Notes: a model not told the origin generated them from the letters alone. A DNA stretch of 64,000 nucleotides from Cyanobium sp. CH-040 (GCF_024346135.1 NZ_JAGQCJ010000004.1:124001-188000), one strand, 5' to 3'. Counted from the stretch's first letter, positions 54,450 to 63,404 are shown. Numbers and translations are program-made.

Positions 54450-56248
54450 ACGGGAGATATGGCTTCAGCGGTTGCGAATTGTGACGAAACTAGGCCGGCA
54501 TAGACGCCGCCGCGAGCCAGGAGTTCCACGTGGGTGCCGGCCTCCACCACCCGGCCGCCCACGATCACGCAGATGCGGTCGGCGTTCACCACCGTGGAGA
54601 GGCGGTGCGCCACCACCAGGGTGGTGCGGTTGGCCATCAGCCGGTCGAGGGCCTCCTGCACCACCTGCTCGGAGGCCGAATCCAGGGCTGAGGTGGCCTC
54701 GTCGAGGAACAGGATCGGGGCGTTCTTGATCAGCGCCCGGGCGATGGCGACACGCTGGCGCTGCCCGCCGGAGAGCAGGGCGCCGTTCTCGCCGATCAGG
54801 GTGTCGTAGCCCTGCGGCAGGCCCTCGATGAAGCCATGGGCGTTGGCGGCCCGGGCGGCGGCCTCGATCTCCTCCCGTCCGGGCGGGCGACGGGTGGTGG
54901 AGCGGTCGCCGTAGCCGTGGCCGTAGGCGATGTTGTTGGCCACGGTGTCGTTGAACAGGAAGGTGTTCTGATCCACCAGCGAGATCTGAGCGCGCAGGGC
55001 GGCCTGGCTGATCTCGCGCAGGTCGATCCCGTCGATGGTGATCCGGCCGGCGGTGGGGTCGTAGAAGCGGCAGAACAGGTCGATGATCGTGCTCTTGCCG
55101 CCGCCGCTGGGCCCCACCAGCGCCACCGTGTTGCCATGGGCAAGCTCCAGGTCGAGCCCGCGGATCACCGGCTCCTGGTTGTAGGCGAAGGTCACCGCCT
55201 CGGCCCGCAGCGCCTGGCGGAACGGCCCCAGCGGCCGCGGGCTGGGCGGGTCGGCCGGATCGGGCGGGGTGTCGAGGATGGCGAACACATCCCGGGACGC
55301 CGACACCCCCTGCTGCAGCACGGCGTTGGCTTTGGCCAGCCCCTTGAACGGGGCATAGCAGAGGTAGAGAGAGGTGAGGAAGGCGAAGAAGCTGCCGGTG
55401 GTGCGGGTGCCGGCGATCACGGCCTCACCGCCGTAGATCAGCACGGCGCTGAAGCCGGCCGCCCCCAGCAGTTCCATCAGGGGCTGGTTGACCAGTTTGG
55501 CGCGGGTGGTGCGCAGGGCCGAGCGCAGCACGGAGCGGTTCTCCTGCTCGAAGCGCTCCAGTTCGTAGCCCTCCATGCCGAACACCTTCACCACCCGGGA
55601 TCCCACCAGGGCCTCCTGCAGGGTGGCGGCCAGGCGTCCGAGGCTCGACTGGCCGCGGCTGGAGTGGCGGCGCACCTTGCGGGAGGAGCGCAGCACCGGC
55701 CAGACGCCGAGGGGGAAGAGGATGAACGCCACCAGGGACAGCAGCCAGTCCTGGTAGAAGGCCACCACCACCAGCACCGCCAGGGTGAGGCCGTCCTTGA
55801 CCAGCGAGGTGAGGCCGTCGACGATGCCCGTCTTGACCAGCGTCACATCGCTGAGCACACGGGAGATCAGGGTGGTGGAGCTGCTGCGGTCGATGTAGGC
55901 CTGGGGCAGCAGCATCACCCGCCCGGCCAGCTCGGCGCGCAGATCGGCCGTGATCGACTGCCCCACCGATTCGGTGAGATAGGACCCCAGGTACTGGCTG
56001 ATCGCGCGCAACCCGATCACCACAAGGATCGCCACCGGCGCCCAGTAGAGCTTGCTGCGGTCGCCGCTGGGCAGCACCTGATCGAAGAGGTAGCGGATCA
56101 CCAGCGGCACCACCCCGGTGGAGGCCCCGTAGCCGAGGTTGAACAGCAGCGCCAGCAGGAACGTGGGCCACAGATGGCGGCGGCCGTAGGCCAGCAGACG
56201 CCGGTAGGTGGAGCCGGACGGCGTGGCCGCGGGGGTCGAGGTGCTCAT
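54446..56248 (-). CDS. ABC exporter, MsbA-like (membrane and ATPase fused)
   Basis: 600 residues: a six-helix membrane domain (about 20-320) followed by an ATPase domain (about 355-590). Walker A is GPSGGGKST, the signature is LSGGQRQR and Walker B is ILFLDEATSALD, with HRLSTVVNAD as the switch. MsbA-type exporters flip lipid A core across the inner membrane. It overlaps lpxB by 4 bp and the carotenoid oxygenase by 4 bp. Context with lpxB, lpxK and waaA makes lipid A export the likeliest role, though sequence alone does not distinguish it from other lipid or drug exporters. Confidence 0.88.
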   Translation of the reverse strand: MSTSTPAATPSGSTYRRLLAYGRRHLWPTFLLALLFNLGYGASTGVVPLVIRYLFDQVLPSGDRSKLYWAPVAILVVIGLRAISQYLGSYLTESVGQSITADLRAELAGRVMLLPQAYIDRSSSTTLISRVLSDVTLVKTGIVDGLTSLVKDGLTLAVLVVVAFYQDWLLSLVAFILFPLGVWPVLRSSRKVRRHSSRGQSSLGRLAATLQEALVGSRVVKVFGMEGYELERFEQENRSVLRSALRTTRAKLVNQPLMELLGAAGFSAVLIYGGEAVIAGTRTTGSFFAFLTSLYLCYAPFKGLAKANAVLQQGVSASRDVFAILDTPPDPADPPSPRPLGPFRQALRAEAVTFAYNQEPVIRGLDLELAHGNTVALVGPSGGGKSTIIDLFCRFYDPTAGRITIDGIDLREISQAALRAQISLVDQNTFLFNDTVANNIAYGHGYGDRSTTRRPPGREEIEAAARAANAHGFIEGLPQGYDTLIGENGALLSGGQRQRVAIARALIKNAPILFLDEATSALDSASEQVVQEALDRLMANRTTLVVAHRLSTVVNADRICVIVGGRVVEAGTHVELLARGGVYAGLVSSQFATAEAISPV

Positions 56249-57372
56249 GGCAGCAGCTCCAGCAGGGCATCGGCGGCGCGGGCCGAGGCGCCGGGCGGAC
56301 CCATGCGCCGGCGCAGCTCGGCGATGGCCCCCTCCACCCGGGGCCGGTCGGCGAGCAGACCCTCCAGGGCCGCCACCAGAGCGGCGGGGGTGACCCGCTC
56401 CTGCAGCAGCTCGGGGAACTCCTGCCGTCCGAGGATCACGTTGGGCAGCCCCAGCACCCGGTGACGGGTGACCAGCCGCGCCAGCAGCAGGGTGAGCCAG
56501 TTGAAGCGGTAGACGATCACGTGCGGGCAACCCAGCAGCGCCGCCTGCAGCGTGGCCGTGCCCGAGCACACCAGGCCGGCGTCGGCCGCATGCAGCAGAT
56601 TCACGGTGTCGTCGGCGATGCAGAACAGCGGCAGGGACCCGCCGCCGGCCTCCCGCTCCAGCACGGCGGGATCGATGGTGGAAGCCCGCAGCAGCACCAC
56701 CTGCCAGCCCCGGCGGCGCAACTGTTCAGCGGCGGCCAGCAGGACGGGCAGCAGCAGGCGGATCTCGCTGCGACGGCTGCCGGGCATCAGCACCAGCAGG
56801 GGCCGCCGCGGATCGAGGCCGTGGCGCCGGCGGGTCTGCTCCGGGCTGCTGGTGACCTGGATCTCATCGAGCAGGGGATGGCCCACGTAGCGGGCGAACT
56901 CCCGGCCATGGGCATTGAAGATCCCCTCCTCGAAGGGGAAGATCACCGCCAGGCGATCGATGAAGCCGGCCATGCGCCGGGCCCGCCCCCGTCCCCAGGC
57001 CCACACCTGCGGGGCGATGTAGAAGAACACCGGGATGCCGCGCCGGTGGGCCTCGCGGGCCACCATCAGGTTGAACCCCGGGTAGTCGATCAGCACCACC
57101 GCATCGGGGCGCTGCCGGTCCATCCGGCGCTTCAGCAGGCGCATCACCCGGTGATGGCGCCGGATGCTGCCGAGGATCTCCACCACGCCGGCGGCCGAGA
57201 GGCTGCTCACGTCGGCCAGGGTCGTCATGCCGGCGGCCCGCAGCCGTTCGCCGCCGACCCCGGCAACCTCCAGCGCCGGGTCACGGCGCCGCAGGGCCTG
57301 GAGCAGGGCCCCACCATGCAGGTCTCCGGAGGCCTCGCCGGCCACCAGCAGCAGCTGGCGGGGCTCAGCCAT
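56245..57372 (-). CDS. lpxB: Lipid-A-disaccharide synthase
   Basis: 375 residues. LpxB joins lipid X and UDP-diacylglucosamine to form the lipid A disaccharide. LLLVAGEASGDLHGGALLQAL at the start, DAVVLIDYPGFNLMVAREAHRRGIPVFFYIAPQVWAWGRGR and LMPGSRRSEI are strong signatures; the late CSGTATLQAALLGCPHVIVYR is the sugar-nucleotide site. ATG at 57372 is the start that fits the family. It overlaps lpxK by 8 bp upstream and the ABC exporter by 4 bp downstream. Confidence 0.95.
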   Translation of the reverse strand: MAEPRQLLLVAGEASGDLHGGALLQALRRRDPALEVAGVGGERLRAAGMTTLADVSSLSAAGVVEILGSIRRHHRVMRLLKRRMDRQRPDAVVLIDYPGFNLMVAREAHRRGIPVFFYIAPQVWAWGRGRARRMAGFIDRLAVIFPFEEGIFNAHGREFARYVGHPLLDEIQVTSSPEQTRRRHGLDPRRPLLVLMPGSRRSEIRLLLPVLLAAAEQLRRRGWQVVLLRASTIDPAVLEREAGGGSLPLFCIADDTVNLLHAADAGLVCSGTATLQAALLGCPHVIVYRFNWLTLLLARLVTRHRVLGLPNVILGRQEFPELLQERVTPAALVAALEGLLADRPRVEGAIAELRRRMGPPGASARAADALLELLP

Positions 57373-58393
57373 GCCGGCCCCAGCCGCGCCTGGCCAGCAC
57401 GGCCAGCACGGCGTCGGTGAGGCGTGCCACCCCTCCGGGATCCAGCGCCAGAGGCACCGGCAGCACGCCATCCCGCTCCCGGGGCTCGAGCAGGGGCACC
57501 AGCCGCTGCCAGTCCTTGGCGGTGGTCACGAGGGTGGCGTTCTGCTGCGCCCGGGCCAGTGTCAACAACCGCTCCACGTCGGTGCGAGCATAGGGATGGT
57601 GGTCGGGGAAGGCCTCGCAGCCCACCAGCCGACAGCCTTCCTGCCGCAGGGCGGCGAAGAACTTCTCCGGCAGACCGATGCCGCAGAAGGCCAGCAGGGG
57701 ACGCTCCCGGAGCCCGGCGGGCAACGCCAGGCGGCCCTGGATGCCGAACCAGGGCCGCTCGGCGGGCCAGGGCAGTCCGGCGAGGGCTCCCGGCTCCGGC
57801 TCCATGCCGGTGAGCACCAGCAGGTCGGCCCGGGCGAGGGCGGCGGGCGGCTCGCGCAGCGGGCCGGCGGGAAAGAGCAGGCCGTTGCCCAGGCGCCGCT
57901 GGCCGTCGAGCACGCTCACGTCACAGTCGCGCGCCAGGCGCCAGTGCTGCAGGCCGTCATCCAGGAGCAGGAGATCGGCCCCAGCCTCGAGGGCACGACG
58001 GGCCGAGGCCACCCGGTCGGAGCCGATCCAGACCGGCACCCCGGGCAGCGCCCGCACCAATTCCAGGGGCTCGTCGCCCACCGCCGCGGCAGCCATCTGC
58101 GGCTCCACCCGCAGGGGCTCGCGGCGGCCGCTGCCGTAGCCGCGGCTGAGCACCGCCGGCCGCCAGCCGCGGAGGGTCAGTTCCCGGGCCAGGGCGATCA
58201 CCAGGGGGGTCTTGCCGGTGCCGCCGAGGGTGAGGTTGCCCACCGACACCACCGGCAGCGGCGGCTGCCAGGGCCGGCTCTGCAGCCGATGGACGTGCAC
58301 CGCCAGCCCGTAGAGCCAGCCGCAGGGCCGCAGCAGCCAGGCCCGCAGGCCGGGCCGCGGGCGATACCAGAAGCGGGGGGTGGGCGGCGGCAT
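57365..58393 (-). CDS. lpxK: Tetraacyldisaccharide 4'-kinase
   Basis: 342 residues. LpxK phosphorylates the 4' position of the lipid A disaccharide. The P-loop region VSVGNLTLGGTGKTPLVIALAREL, SRGYGSGRREPLRV and LLLDDGLQHWRLARDCDVSVLDG are diagnostic, and a hydrophobic N-terminal helix (LRAWLLRPCGWLYGLAVHV) anchors it to the inner membrane. Its start shares one base with the waaA stop, and its end overlaps lpxB by 8 bp. Confidence 0.94.
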   Translation of the reverse strand: MPPPTPRFWYRPRPGLRAWLLRPCGWLYGLAVHVHRLQSRPWQPPLPVVSVGNLTLGGTGKTPLVIALARELTLRGWRPAVLSRGYGSGRREPLRVEPQMAAAAVGDEPLELVRALPGVPVWIGSDRVASARRALEAGADLLLLDDGLQHWRLARDCDVSVLDGQRRLGNGLLFPAGPLREPPAALARADLLVLTGMEPEPGALAGLPWPAERPWFGIQGRLALPAGLRERPLLAFCGIGLPEKFFAALRQEGCRLVGCEAFPDHHPYARTDVERLLTLARAQQNATLVTTAKDWQRLVPLLEPRERDGVLPVPLALDPGGVARLTDAVLAVLARRGWGRHG

Positions 58394-59703
58394 CAGCCCG
58401 CCTCCAGGGCCCGGAGCCGCTCCAGCACGGTGGCGGCGATCCGCTGCGATGGACCGTGCAGGGGCGGCAGCGCGGCCGGCCGGGGGGGATGCCGCATCCA
58501 GGCGACCACCGCTTCCCAGGCCTCGGCGGCGGTGGCGCAGCGCCGCAGCCAGCCGGCCGTCTCCAGCTGCTCGCTGAGTTCAGCGAAATTGGCCATGTCC
58601 GGTCCGCACACCACGGGCCGGCCGCCGCGCACCGGCTCAAGGGGATTGTGACCGCCGATGCTGCGCCCGGCGGGACGGAAGCTGCCGCCCATCACCACCA
58701 GATCGGCGGCGGCGACCCAGGTGCCCATCAACCCGAGCCCATCCACCACCAGCACCTCGAGTGGCGGTGGCGGTGGCGGTCCGGCGCCTGCCCTGGCCGG
58801 ATCGATCCGGCTCCAGCGCTGCCCGCTGAGACCCCGGGCCCGCACCCCCGCCAGCACCTCAGCCGCCCGCTCGGGATGGCGCGGCGCCAGCAGCAGCGCC
58901 GGCCGCCGGGGCTCCAGCTCGCGGCAGATGCGGGCCCAGGCCACCAGCAGCAGGTCCTCCTCGCCGTCGTGGCTGCTGGCCAGCAGCAGCACGGGCCGAT
59001 CCGGCCAGAGCCGCTGCAGCTGCTCCAGGGCGGCGTGCCGCACCGGCAGCGGCGGCGCGTCCCATTTCGTGGAACCCAGCGCCAGGGCCGCCGGCGCCCC
59101 CAGCCGCCGCAGCCGCCCGGCGTCGGCGGCCGACTGGGCGAAACAGGCCTCGCAGCGCCCGTAGAGCCAGCGGCTGAACCAGGGCAGGCGGCGATGGCGC
59201 CGATAGGAGCGCTCGCTGACGCGGGCATTGATCAGCAGCGGATGCGGCATGGCATGCACCAGCTCCGGCCACAGCTCCGCCTCCGCCAGCAGACCGAGGT
59301 CGGGACGCCAGTGACGACGGAACAGAGCCAGGGCCAGCCAGTGGTCGATGGGCACGTACTGATGCAGCACGCCATGGGGCAGCAGCGCCGGGGCAAGGCG
59401 GGCCGAGGTGCGGGTCACGCTGGTGACCAGCACGGCCGGCGGCTGGCGCTGCGCCGCGGCAGCCGCCCCGGCCAGCGCAGCCAGCAGGGGCTGCAGGCTG
59501 GTGAGTTCCCCCACGCTGGCGGCATGGATCCACACCAGGGACCCCGCGGGCCGGGGGAGGCCGGCGAACCCCAGCCGTTCGGCCAGGCGCCGGGGATCCT
59601 CCCGACCGCGGCAGAGGCGTGCCAGCAGCAGCAGCAGCAGGGCCGGTGTGAGCAGCAGGCCCAGCAGGCGGTAGAGCAGCAGCACCGGCCGCGGGCAGGG
59701 CAT
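58393..59703 (-). CDS. waaA: 3-deoxy-D-manno-octulosonic acid transferase-like protein
   Basis: 436 residues. WaaA (KdtA) adds Kdo to lipid A. It has an N-terminal membrane helix (VLLLYRLLGLLLTPALLLLLLARL), then SLVWIHAASVGELTSLQPLLAAL, VTSVTRTSARLAPALLP, PDLGLLAEAELWPELVHAM, GSTKWD, and the late GGSFRPAGRSIGGHNPLEPV and GPDMANFAELSEQL, all in WaaA order. Marine Synechococcus LPS has been reported to lack Kdo, so a different sugar donor is possible. One base is shared with both neighbours (acyltransferase upstream, lpxK downstream). Confidence 0.9.
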   Translation of the reverse strand: MPCPRPVLLLYRLLGLLLTPALLLLLLARLCRGREDPRRLAERLGFAGLPRPAGSLVWIHAASVGELTSLQPLLAALAGAAAAAQRQPPAVLVTSVTRTSARLAPALLPHGVLHQYVPIDHWLALALFRRHWRPDLGLLAEAELWPELVHAMPHPLLINARVSERSYRRHRRLPWFSRWLYGRCEACFAQSAADAGRLRRLGAPAALALGSTKWDAPPLPVRHAALEQLQRLWPDRPVLLLASSHDGEEDLLLVAWARICRELEPRRPALLLAPRHPERAAEVLAGVRARGLSGQRWSRIDPARAGAGPPPPPPLEVLVVDGLGLMGTWVAAADLVVMGGSFRPAGRSIGGHNPLEPVRGGRPVVCGPDMANFAELSEQLETAGWLRRCATAAEAWEAVVAWMRHPPRPAALPPLHGPSQRIAATVLERLRALEAG

Positions 59704-60371
59704 CAGCGGCGTGCGGGGCCGAGCAGCAGGGCCGCCTCGCGGCTGGTGGCCTCCAGGGCCGAGGCCAGGGCGGCGGCCTCGGCCTCGCGCCCGAGCCGGT
59801 CGCGGGAGCCGGGCACGTAGAGGGGCGCTCCCAGGGCCAGCACGGCCCGGCCGAAGGGGAGCGGCAGCACGGAGCGGTCCCAGGAGCGCAGCCGGCAGCG
59901 GCGCGTGAGCGCCAGGCCCACGGGCACCACCGCGCACCCCGACTGCCGGGCCAGGTGCAGCACACCCTGCTTCACCTGCCGGGCGGGGCCGCGCGGGCCG
60001 TCGGGGGTGATGCACACCGACTGCCCGCCGCGCAGCAGCTGCAGCAGGCGCCGGTAGGCCGTCAGCCCTCCCCGGGTGGATGAACCGGGCACCAGATCCA
60101 CCCCGCGCATGCGTGCCGCCACCCCCACGATGCGGGCGTCTCGGTGGCTGCTGAGCAGCACCGCCACCGGCCGCCGGGCATGCAGGCGCAGCAGCGGCAT
60201 GAAGAACACGTGGCAATGCCAGAGGGCGTAGATCACCGGCACACGCCGCTGGAGCACCAGGGTCTCGGCGGCTGGATCCGCCCTCACCCGGATCCAGGAG
60301 GTGGTCAGCACCAGCTGGCCGTAGGCATTGAGCAGGGCTCCCGCCAGCCAGGAGAGCGCGGGATTCTGCAT
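59703..60371 (-). CDS. Lysophospholipid acyltransferase-like protein (DUF374)
   Basis: 222 residues from ATG at 60371; the frame could extend to 60455. DUF374 proteins are related to glycerol-phosphate acyltransferases. ALWHCHVFFMPLLRLH, LLSSHRDARIVGVAARMRG, VPGSSTRGGLTAYRRLLQLLRGG and ITPDGPRGPARQVKQGVLHLARQSGCAVVPVGLAL fit well; the H-x4-D acyltransferase box is represented by SSHRDAR with altered spacing. It is the first gene of the lipid A chain, sharing one base with waaA. It may put the secondary acyl chain on lipid A in place of LpxL, by inference. Confidence 0.85.
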   Translation of the reverse strand: MQNPALSWLAGALLNAYGQLVLTTSWIRVRADPAAETLVLQRRVPVIYALWHCHVFFMPLLRLHARRPVAVLLSSHRDARIVGVAARMRGVDLVPGSSTRGGLTAYRRLLQLLRGGQSVCITPDGPRGPARQVKQGVLHLARQSGCAVVPVGLALTRRCRLRSWDRSVLPLPFGRAVLALGAPLYVPGSRDRLGREAEAAALASALEATSREAALLLGPARR

Positions 60372-60574
60372 CAGATTCCGCTTCTTCACGGGGCGCAGTC
60401 GGGGATGCAGTGCAGGGCGCGCAAACAGCAGCAGGCCCGGAAACAGCAATGCCATTTCCGGGCCTTGGCCAGTGGCTGCAGCAGCTTCAGCGGAGCGCTG
60501 ACGGGGGCATCATCCAGGCCGGGGGCGTCATCCAGGCCTGCTGCGGGCCCCGGCCGCACGCGCTGGTGGCGGAA

Positions 60575-60775
60575 TCAGGCGGAACCGACACCGGCGTAGG
60601 AGCCGTAGAAGAACAGGCCCACAACGAAGATCACGGCCATGCCGCCGGCGGTGGCCACGAGCCAGAGGGGCAGCACGCCTTCGGTCCAGCGGGAGCGCCA
60701 GGCGACCGCGGGGCGGCCGTCCGGGAGGCGATCGGGGATCCGGCCGTCAGGCAGGGTGGATTTCTTGCCGCTCAT
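60575..60775 (-). CDS. psbJ: Photosystem II protein PsbJ
   Basis: A 66-residue one-helix subunit near cytochrome b559, involved in plastoquinone exchange and water-splitting complex assembly. The N-terminus has [23 protein letters not shown] and the helix [32 protein letters not shown] is diagnostic. The N-terminal part is longer than in the 39-40-residue PsbJ of many cyanobacteria. It is the last gene of psbEFLJ, 18 bp after psbL. Confidence 0.95.
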   Translation of the reverse strand: MSGKKSTLPDGRIPDRLPDGRPAVAWRSRWTEGVLPLWLVATAGGMAVIFVVGLFFYGSYAGVGSA

Positions 60776-60793
60776 CGGGTGCGCTCCTGGAGG

Positions 60794-60919
60794 TCAGTTG
60801 AAGAAGTAGCTGGTGAACAGCACGCCGGTGACGAACACCAGCAGCAGCCCCAGATAGAGGCTGGTGCGGTTGAGCTCGACCGGGAGATTGTTGGGATTGG
60901 GATTGCGTTGCAGACCCAT
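60794..60919 (-). CDS. psbL: Photosystem II protein PsbL
   Basis: 41 residues, ATG at 60919. [19 protein letters not shown] and the helix [19 protein letters not shown] are diagnostic. PsbL helps protect the plastoquinone sites against back electron flow and helps CP43 assembly. The start MGL gives two residues more than the usual M before QRNPNP. It lies 19 bp after psbF and 18 bp before psbJ. Confidence 0.96.
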   Translation of the reverse strand: MGLQRNPNPNNLPVELNRTSLYLGLLLVFVTGVLFTSYFFN

Positions 60920-60938
60920 GGCGTTCGGCGTCGGGGGA

Positions 60939-61079
60939 TCAGCGGCGGATGAATTGCATGGCGGCCAGGGCGCCCAGGAAGAACACCGTGGGGATGCCGA
61001 GGGCATGAACCGCCAGCCAGCGCACCGTGAAGATCGGGTAGTTGCGCGGCGTGGTGGAGGTGGCGGGAGACTGGGTCAT
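60939..61079 (-). CDS. psbF: Cytochrome b559 beta subunit
   Basis: 46 residues. The helix with [27 protein letters not shown] includes the haem ligand His25. PsbF pairs with PsbE to hold one haem in photosystem II. It is located 6 bp after psbE and 19 bp before psbL in the conserved psbEFLJ order. Too short for most automatic cut-offs. Confidence 0.96.
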   Translation of the reverse strand: MTQSPATSTTPRNYPIFTVRWLAVHALGIPTVFFLGALAAMQFIRR

Positions 61080-61085
61080 GGCGGG

Positions 61086-61334
61086 TTATTTCAGGCGCAG
61101 GTCGAGCTGGCTCCTGCCCTCGTAGCGCTCGCTCACCACGGGAGCCTTGCTTTCCTGGAGCTGGAAGTAGGCGTCAGGGCGGGGCGTGCCGAAGGCGTCG
61201 TAGGCCAGACCGGTGGAGACGAACAGGAATCCGGCCAGGAAGATGGCGGGCAGCGTGACCGCGTGGATCACCCAGTAGCGGATGCTGGTGATGATTTCGA
61301 AGAACGGGCGTTCTCCGGTGGAGCCGGCAGCCAT
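61086..61334 (-). CDS. psbE: Cytochrome b559 alpha subunit
   Basis: 82 residues, full length. [33 protein letters not shown] contains the haem ligand His24, and the lumenal tail [12 protein letters not shown] is typical. It is essential for photosystem II assembly. It is the second gene group after rub-ycf48 on the minus strand, with 107 bp between ycf48 and psbE where a promoter may lie. Confidence 0.97.
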   Translation of the reverse strand: MAAGSTGERPFFEIITSIRYWVIHAVTLPAIFLAGFLFVSTGLAYDAFGTPRPDAYFQLQESKAPVVSERYEGRSQLDLRLK

Positions 61335-61357
61335 GGCGACGAGCGTTCAGCCCGACG

Positions 61358-61363
61358 ATCCTA
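61358..61363 (-). promoter_or_regulatory. Candidate -10 box for psbEFLJ
   Basis: On the minus strand TAGGAT (TAN3T form) lies 23 bp before the psbE ATG, in the 107-bp gap after ycf48. The hexamer is the same as that before psbI. No -35 seen. Confidence 0.35.
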
Positions 61364-61441
61364 GGGGCAGGGCCTGAAGCCACGGGAGCGGCGCCGGCCC
61401 TTGGTTACAGAAGTTGGCGGGGAGTTCGCAGCGCCGGCGGC

Positions 61442-62461
61442 TCAGCCCACCCAGCGCAGCAGGGAGCCGCGCTCCCCGAGCACGAAGCCCTTGCCGTCCG
61501 CGGTGAAGACGATGCGGGTGAAGTTGGAGGGCTCACGCTCCCCCACCGGATCCCGGCGCCAGCTGGCGCCGCCGTCGTCGCTCACCAGCAGGGTGCCGCT
61601 GCCGCCACCGGTCCAGATCGAGCCCTGGGGATCCCAGGCCATGTCCAGGTAGCCGTAGCCGTTGGTGATCGGGATGATGGCCTTGCCCCAGGTCTCCGGA
61701 TCGGCCGGATCGGGGGCGAAGCGCAGCTGGGCGCCGCGGGCCACCATCCACAGGGCGCCGTCGGGCTGGAAGCCCATCGACTGCAGCCGCTGGCTGCTCA
61801 CCCGCTGGTGCACCTGCCAGGTGGCCTGGCCGGGATCCCAGGTGGAGAAGAAGTTGCCGAGACTGCTCACGCTCACGTAGCGGCCCTCGGGGCTGCGGCG
61901 CAGCTCGCGCACGGCTCCGGCGGCATCCTCCACCCGGGCCTGCCAGCTGTTGCCGCCGTCGCTGGTGTCGTAGATCGCGCCCACATTGGTGGCCAGTTCG
62001 GCCCGGCCACGCCCCAGGGCGGTGATCAGGTAAGGCTCACCCGGGAGCTTGGTGTCCAGGAACAGCCGGCTCCAGTTGCTGCCGCCGTCAGTGCTGTGCA
62101 GCAGCAGCCCGGGCTGGCCGGCGATCCAGCCTTCCTGGCCGTCGAAGTCGATGCTGATCAGGCGGAAGTTCTCTTCCACCGGCAGGTCGAGGGCCCGCTC
62201 CTCCCAGCTGGCGCCGCCATCGGCGGTTTCCAGGATCAGCCGGTTGCTGCCCACCAGAAAGCCGTGGTGTTCGTCGGCGAAGGCCACCGCCAGGGGATTC
62301 GAGCGGGTGGCCAAGGGCACCGGCTGCCAGGGGCTGCTCTCAGCCTGCGGCAACCCGGTGGTGACGCAGCCGCCCAGGCCCAGACCGAGGCCGATCACCA
62401 CCATCAGGCTGAGCAGCGGCGAGAGCAGGCGCCGCAGCGATACGGATCGGACGGGGTTCAT
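61442..62461 (-). CDS. ycf48: Photosystem II assembly factor Ycf48 (HCF136)
   Basis: 339 residues. A lipoprotein signal (LGLGLGGC, lipidated Cys32) is followed by a seven-bladed propeller with repeated DGGxSW-type motifs: ETADGGASWEERAL, STDGGSNWSRLF, TSDGGNSWQARV and SDDGGASWRRD. Ycf48 binds precursor D1 and aids its joining with D2 during assembly and repair. An Arg patch expected on the propeller cannot be judged by eye. It shares one base with the stop of rub upstream and leads into psbE. Confidence 0.95.
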   Translation of the reverse strand: MNPVRSVSLRRLLSPLLSLMVVIGLGLGLGGCVTTGLPQAESSPWQPVPLATRSNPLAVAFADEHHGFLVGSNRLILETADGGASWEERALDLPVEENFRLISIDFDGQEGWIAGQPGLLLHSTDGGSNWSRLFLDTKLPGEPYLITALGRGRAELATNVGAIYDTSDGGNSWQARVEDAAGAVRELRRSPEGRYVSVSSLGNFFSTWDPGQATWQVHQRVSSQRLQSMGFQPDGALWMVARGAQLRFAPDPADPETWGKAIIPITNGYGYLDMAWDPQGSIWTGGGSGTLLVSDDGGASWRRDPVGEREPSNFTRIVFTADGKGFVLGERGSLLRWVG

Positions 62462-62853
62462 CAGCGCAGGGAGTAGAGGGACAGGAAAAAGGCGATGGCC
62501 AGGGCGAAGCCACCGAAGATCAGCACATTCTTCTGACCGGGGGTGAGCCGGTTCACGCCGAGCCCGTAGTTGAGGTTCTCCTCGAAGCCGCTGGGCTTGC
62601 TGCGGGGACCGATGTCCTGGAAGGCGGCCTTGCGGCTGCGGCACACGGGGCAGCGGAAGCCGGCCGGATCGAGCTCCAGAAAGGGTGTTCCCGGTTCGAT
62701 CCCCACCTTCTTCACGCCCTCGGCGGGGTCGTAGACGTAGCCGCAGCTGCGGCACTCGAAGCGGTGGCTGGCGGGGTCGTCGGCCAGCGCCGTGGTGGTG
62801 TCGTCGCCCGCCGCGACGGGAGGGGTGCTGCCTGGGAGCTGCTCGTCGGTCAC
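62461..62853 (-). CDS. rubA: Membrane-anchored rubredoxin (RubA)
   Basis: 130 residues from GTG at 62853. A disordered N-terminus (1-30) is followed by a rubredoxin domain with FECRSCGYVYDPAEG and RCPVCRSRKAAF; the iron ligands are Cys34, Cys37, Cys68 and Cys71. A C-terminal membrane helix (NVLIFGGFALAIAFFLSLY, about 109-127) anchors it. This is the thylakoid rubredoxin required for photosystem II (and in some species photosystem I) assembly. It is followed by ycf48 and psbEFLJ, the conserved cyanobacterial and plastid order, and is divergent from ndhC. Confidence 0.94.
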   Translation of the reverse strand: MTDEQLPGSTPPVAAGDDTTTALADDPASHRFECRSCGYVYDPAEGVKKVGIEPGTPFLELDPAGFRCPVCRSRKAAFQDIGPRSKPSGFEENLNYGLGVNRLTPGQKNVLIFGGFALAIAFFLSLYSLR

Positions 62854-62927
62854 CGGAGTCGGGCGCGGCGGGGCAACTCTAGGTAGCGCCGTGGATGCCA
62901 GACTGCCGCCCAGCTTGGGCCCGCCCG

Positions 62928-63290
62928 ATGTTCGTGCTCTCCGGCTACGACGCCTTTCTCGGCTTTCTGCTGATCTCGGCCGCCGTGCCCGTGCTGGCGA
63001 TCGTGGCCAACAAGCTGCTGGCGCCGCGCAGCCGCCGGGGAGAGCGGGAGCTCACCTACGAGTCCGGCATGGAGCCGATCGGTGGGGCCTGGATCCAGTT
63101 CAACATCCGTTATTACATGTTTGCGCTGGTCTTCGTGATCTTCGACGTGGAGACCGTGTTCCTCTATCCCTGGGCGGTGGCCTTCCACCGTCTCGGTCTG
63201 CTGGCCTTCATCGAGGCCCTGGTGTTCATCGCCATCCTGGTGGTGGCACTGGCCTACGCCTGGCGCAAGGGCGCGCTGGAATGGAGCTGA
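62928..63290 (+). CDS. ndhC: NDH-1 subunit 3 (NdhC)
   Basis: 120 residues with three membrane helices. [32 protein letters not shown] opens the protein; [44 protein letters not shown] is the strong family signature, with the loop lying near the quinone site. It is part of the photosynthetic NDH-1 complex in thylakoids, driving cyclic and respiratory electron flow. It is divergent from rubA, with 74 bp between the starts, and followed by ndhK after 114 bp. Confidence 0.96.
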   Translation: MFVLSGYDAFLGFLLISAAVPVLAIVANKLLAPRSRRGERELTYESGMEPIGGAWIQFNIRYYMFALVFVIFDVETVFLYPWAVAFHRLGLLAFIEALVFIAILVVALAYAWRKGALEWS

Positions 63291-63404
63291 GCCAGCGCGG
63301 GCCCTGGGCGCTCAGCCAGAAGTCGCCTCACCGCACCTAGCCTGCCCCCACCGTCCCGCTCCTTCCTCGCGGTCGCGCAGTCCGCACCCCGATCCGCCGC
63401 GTCG

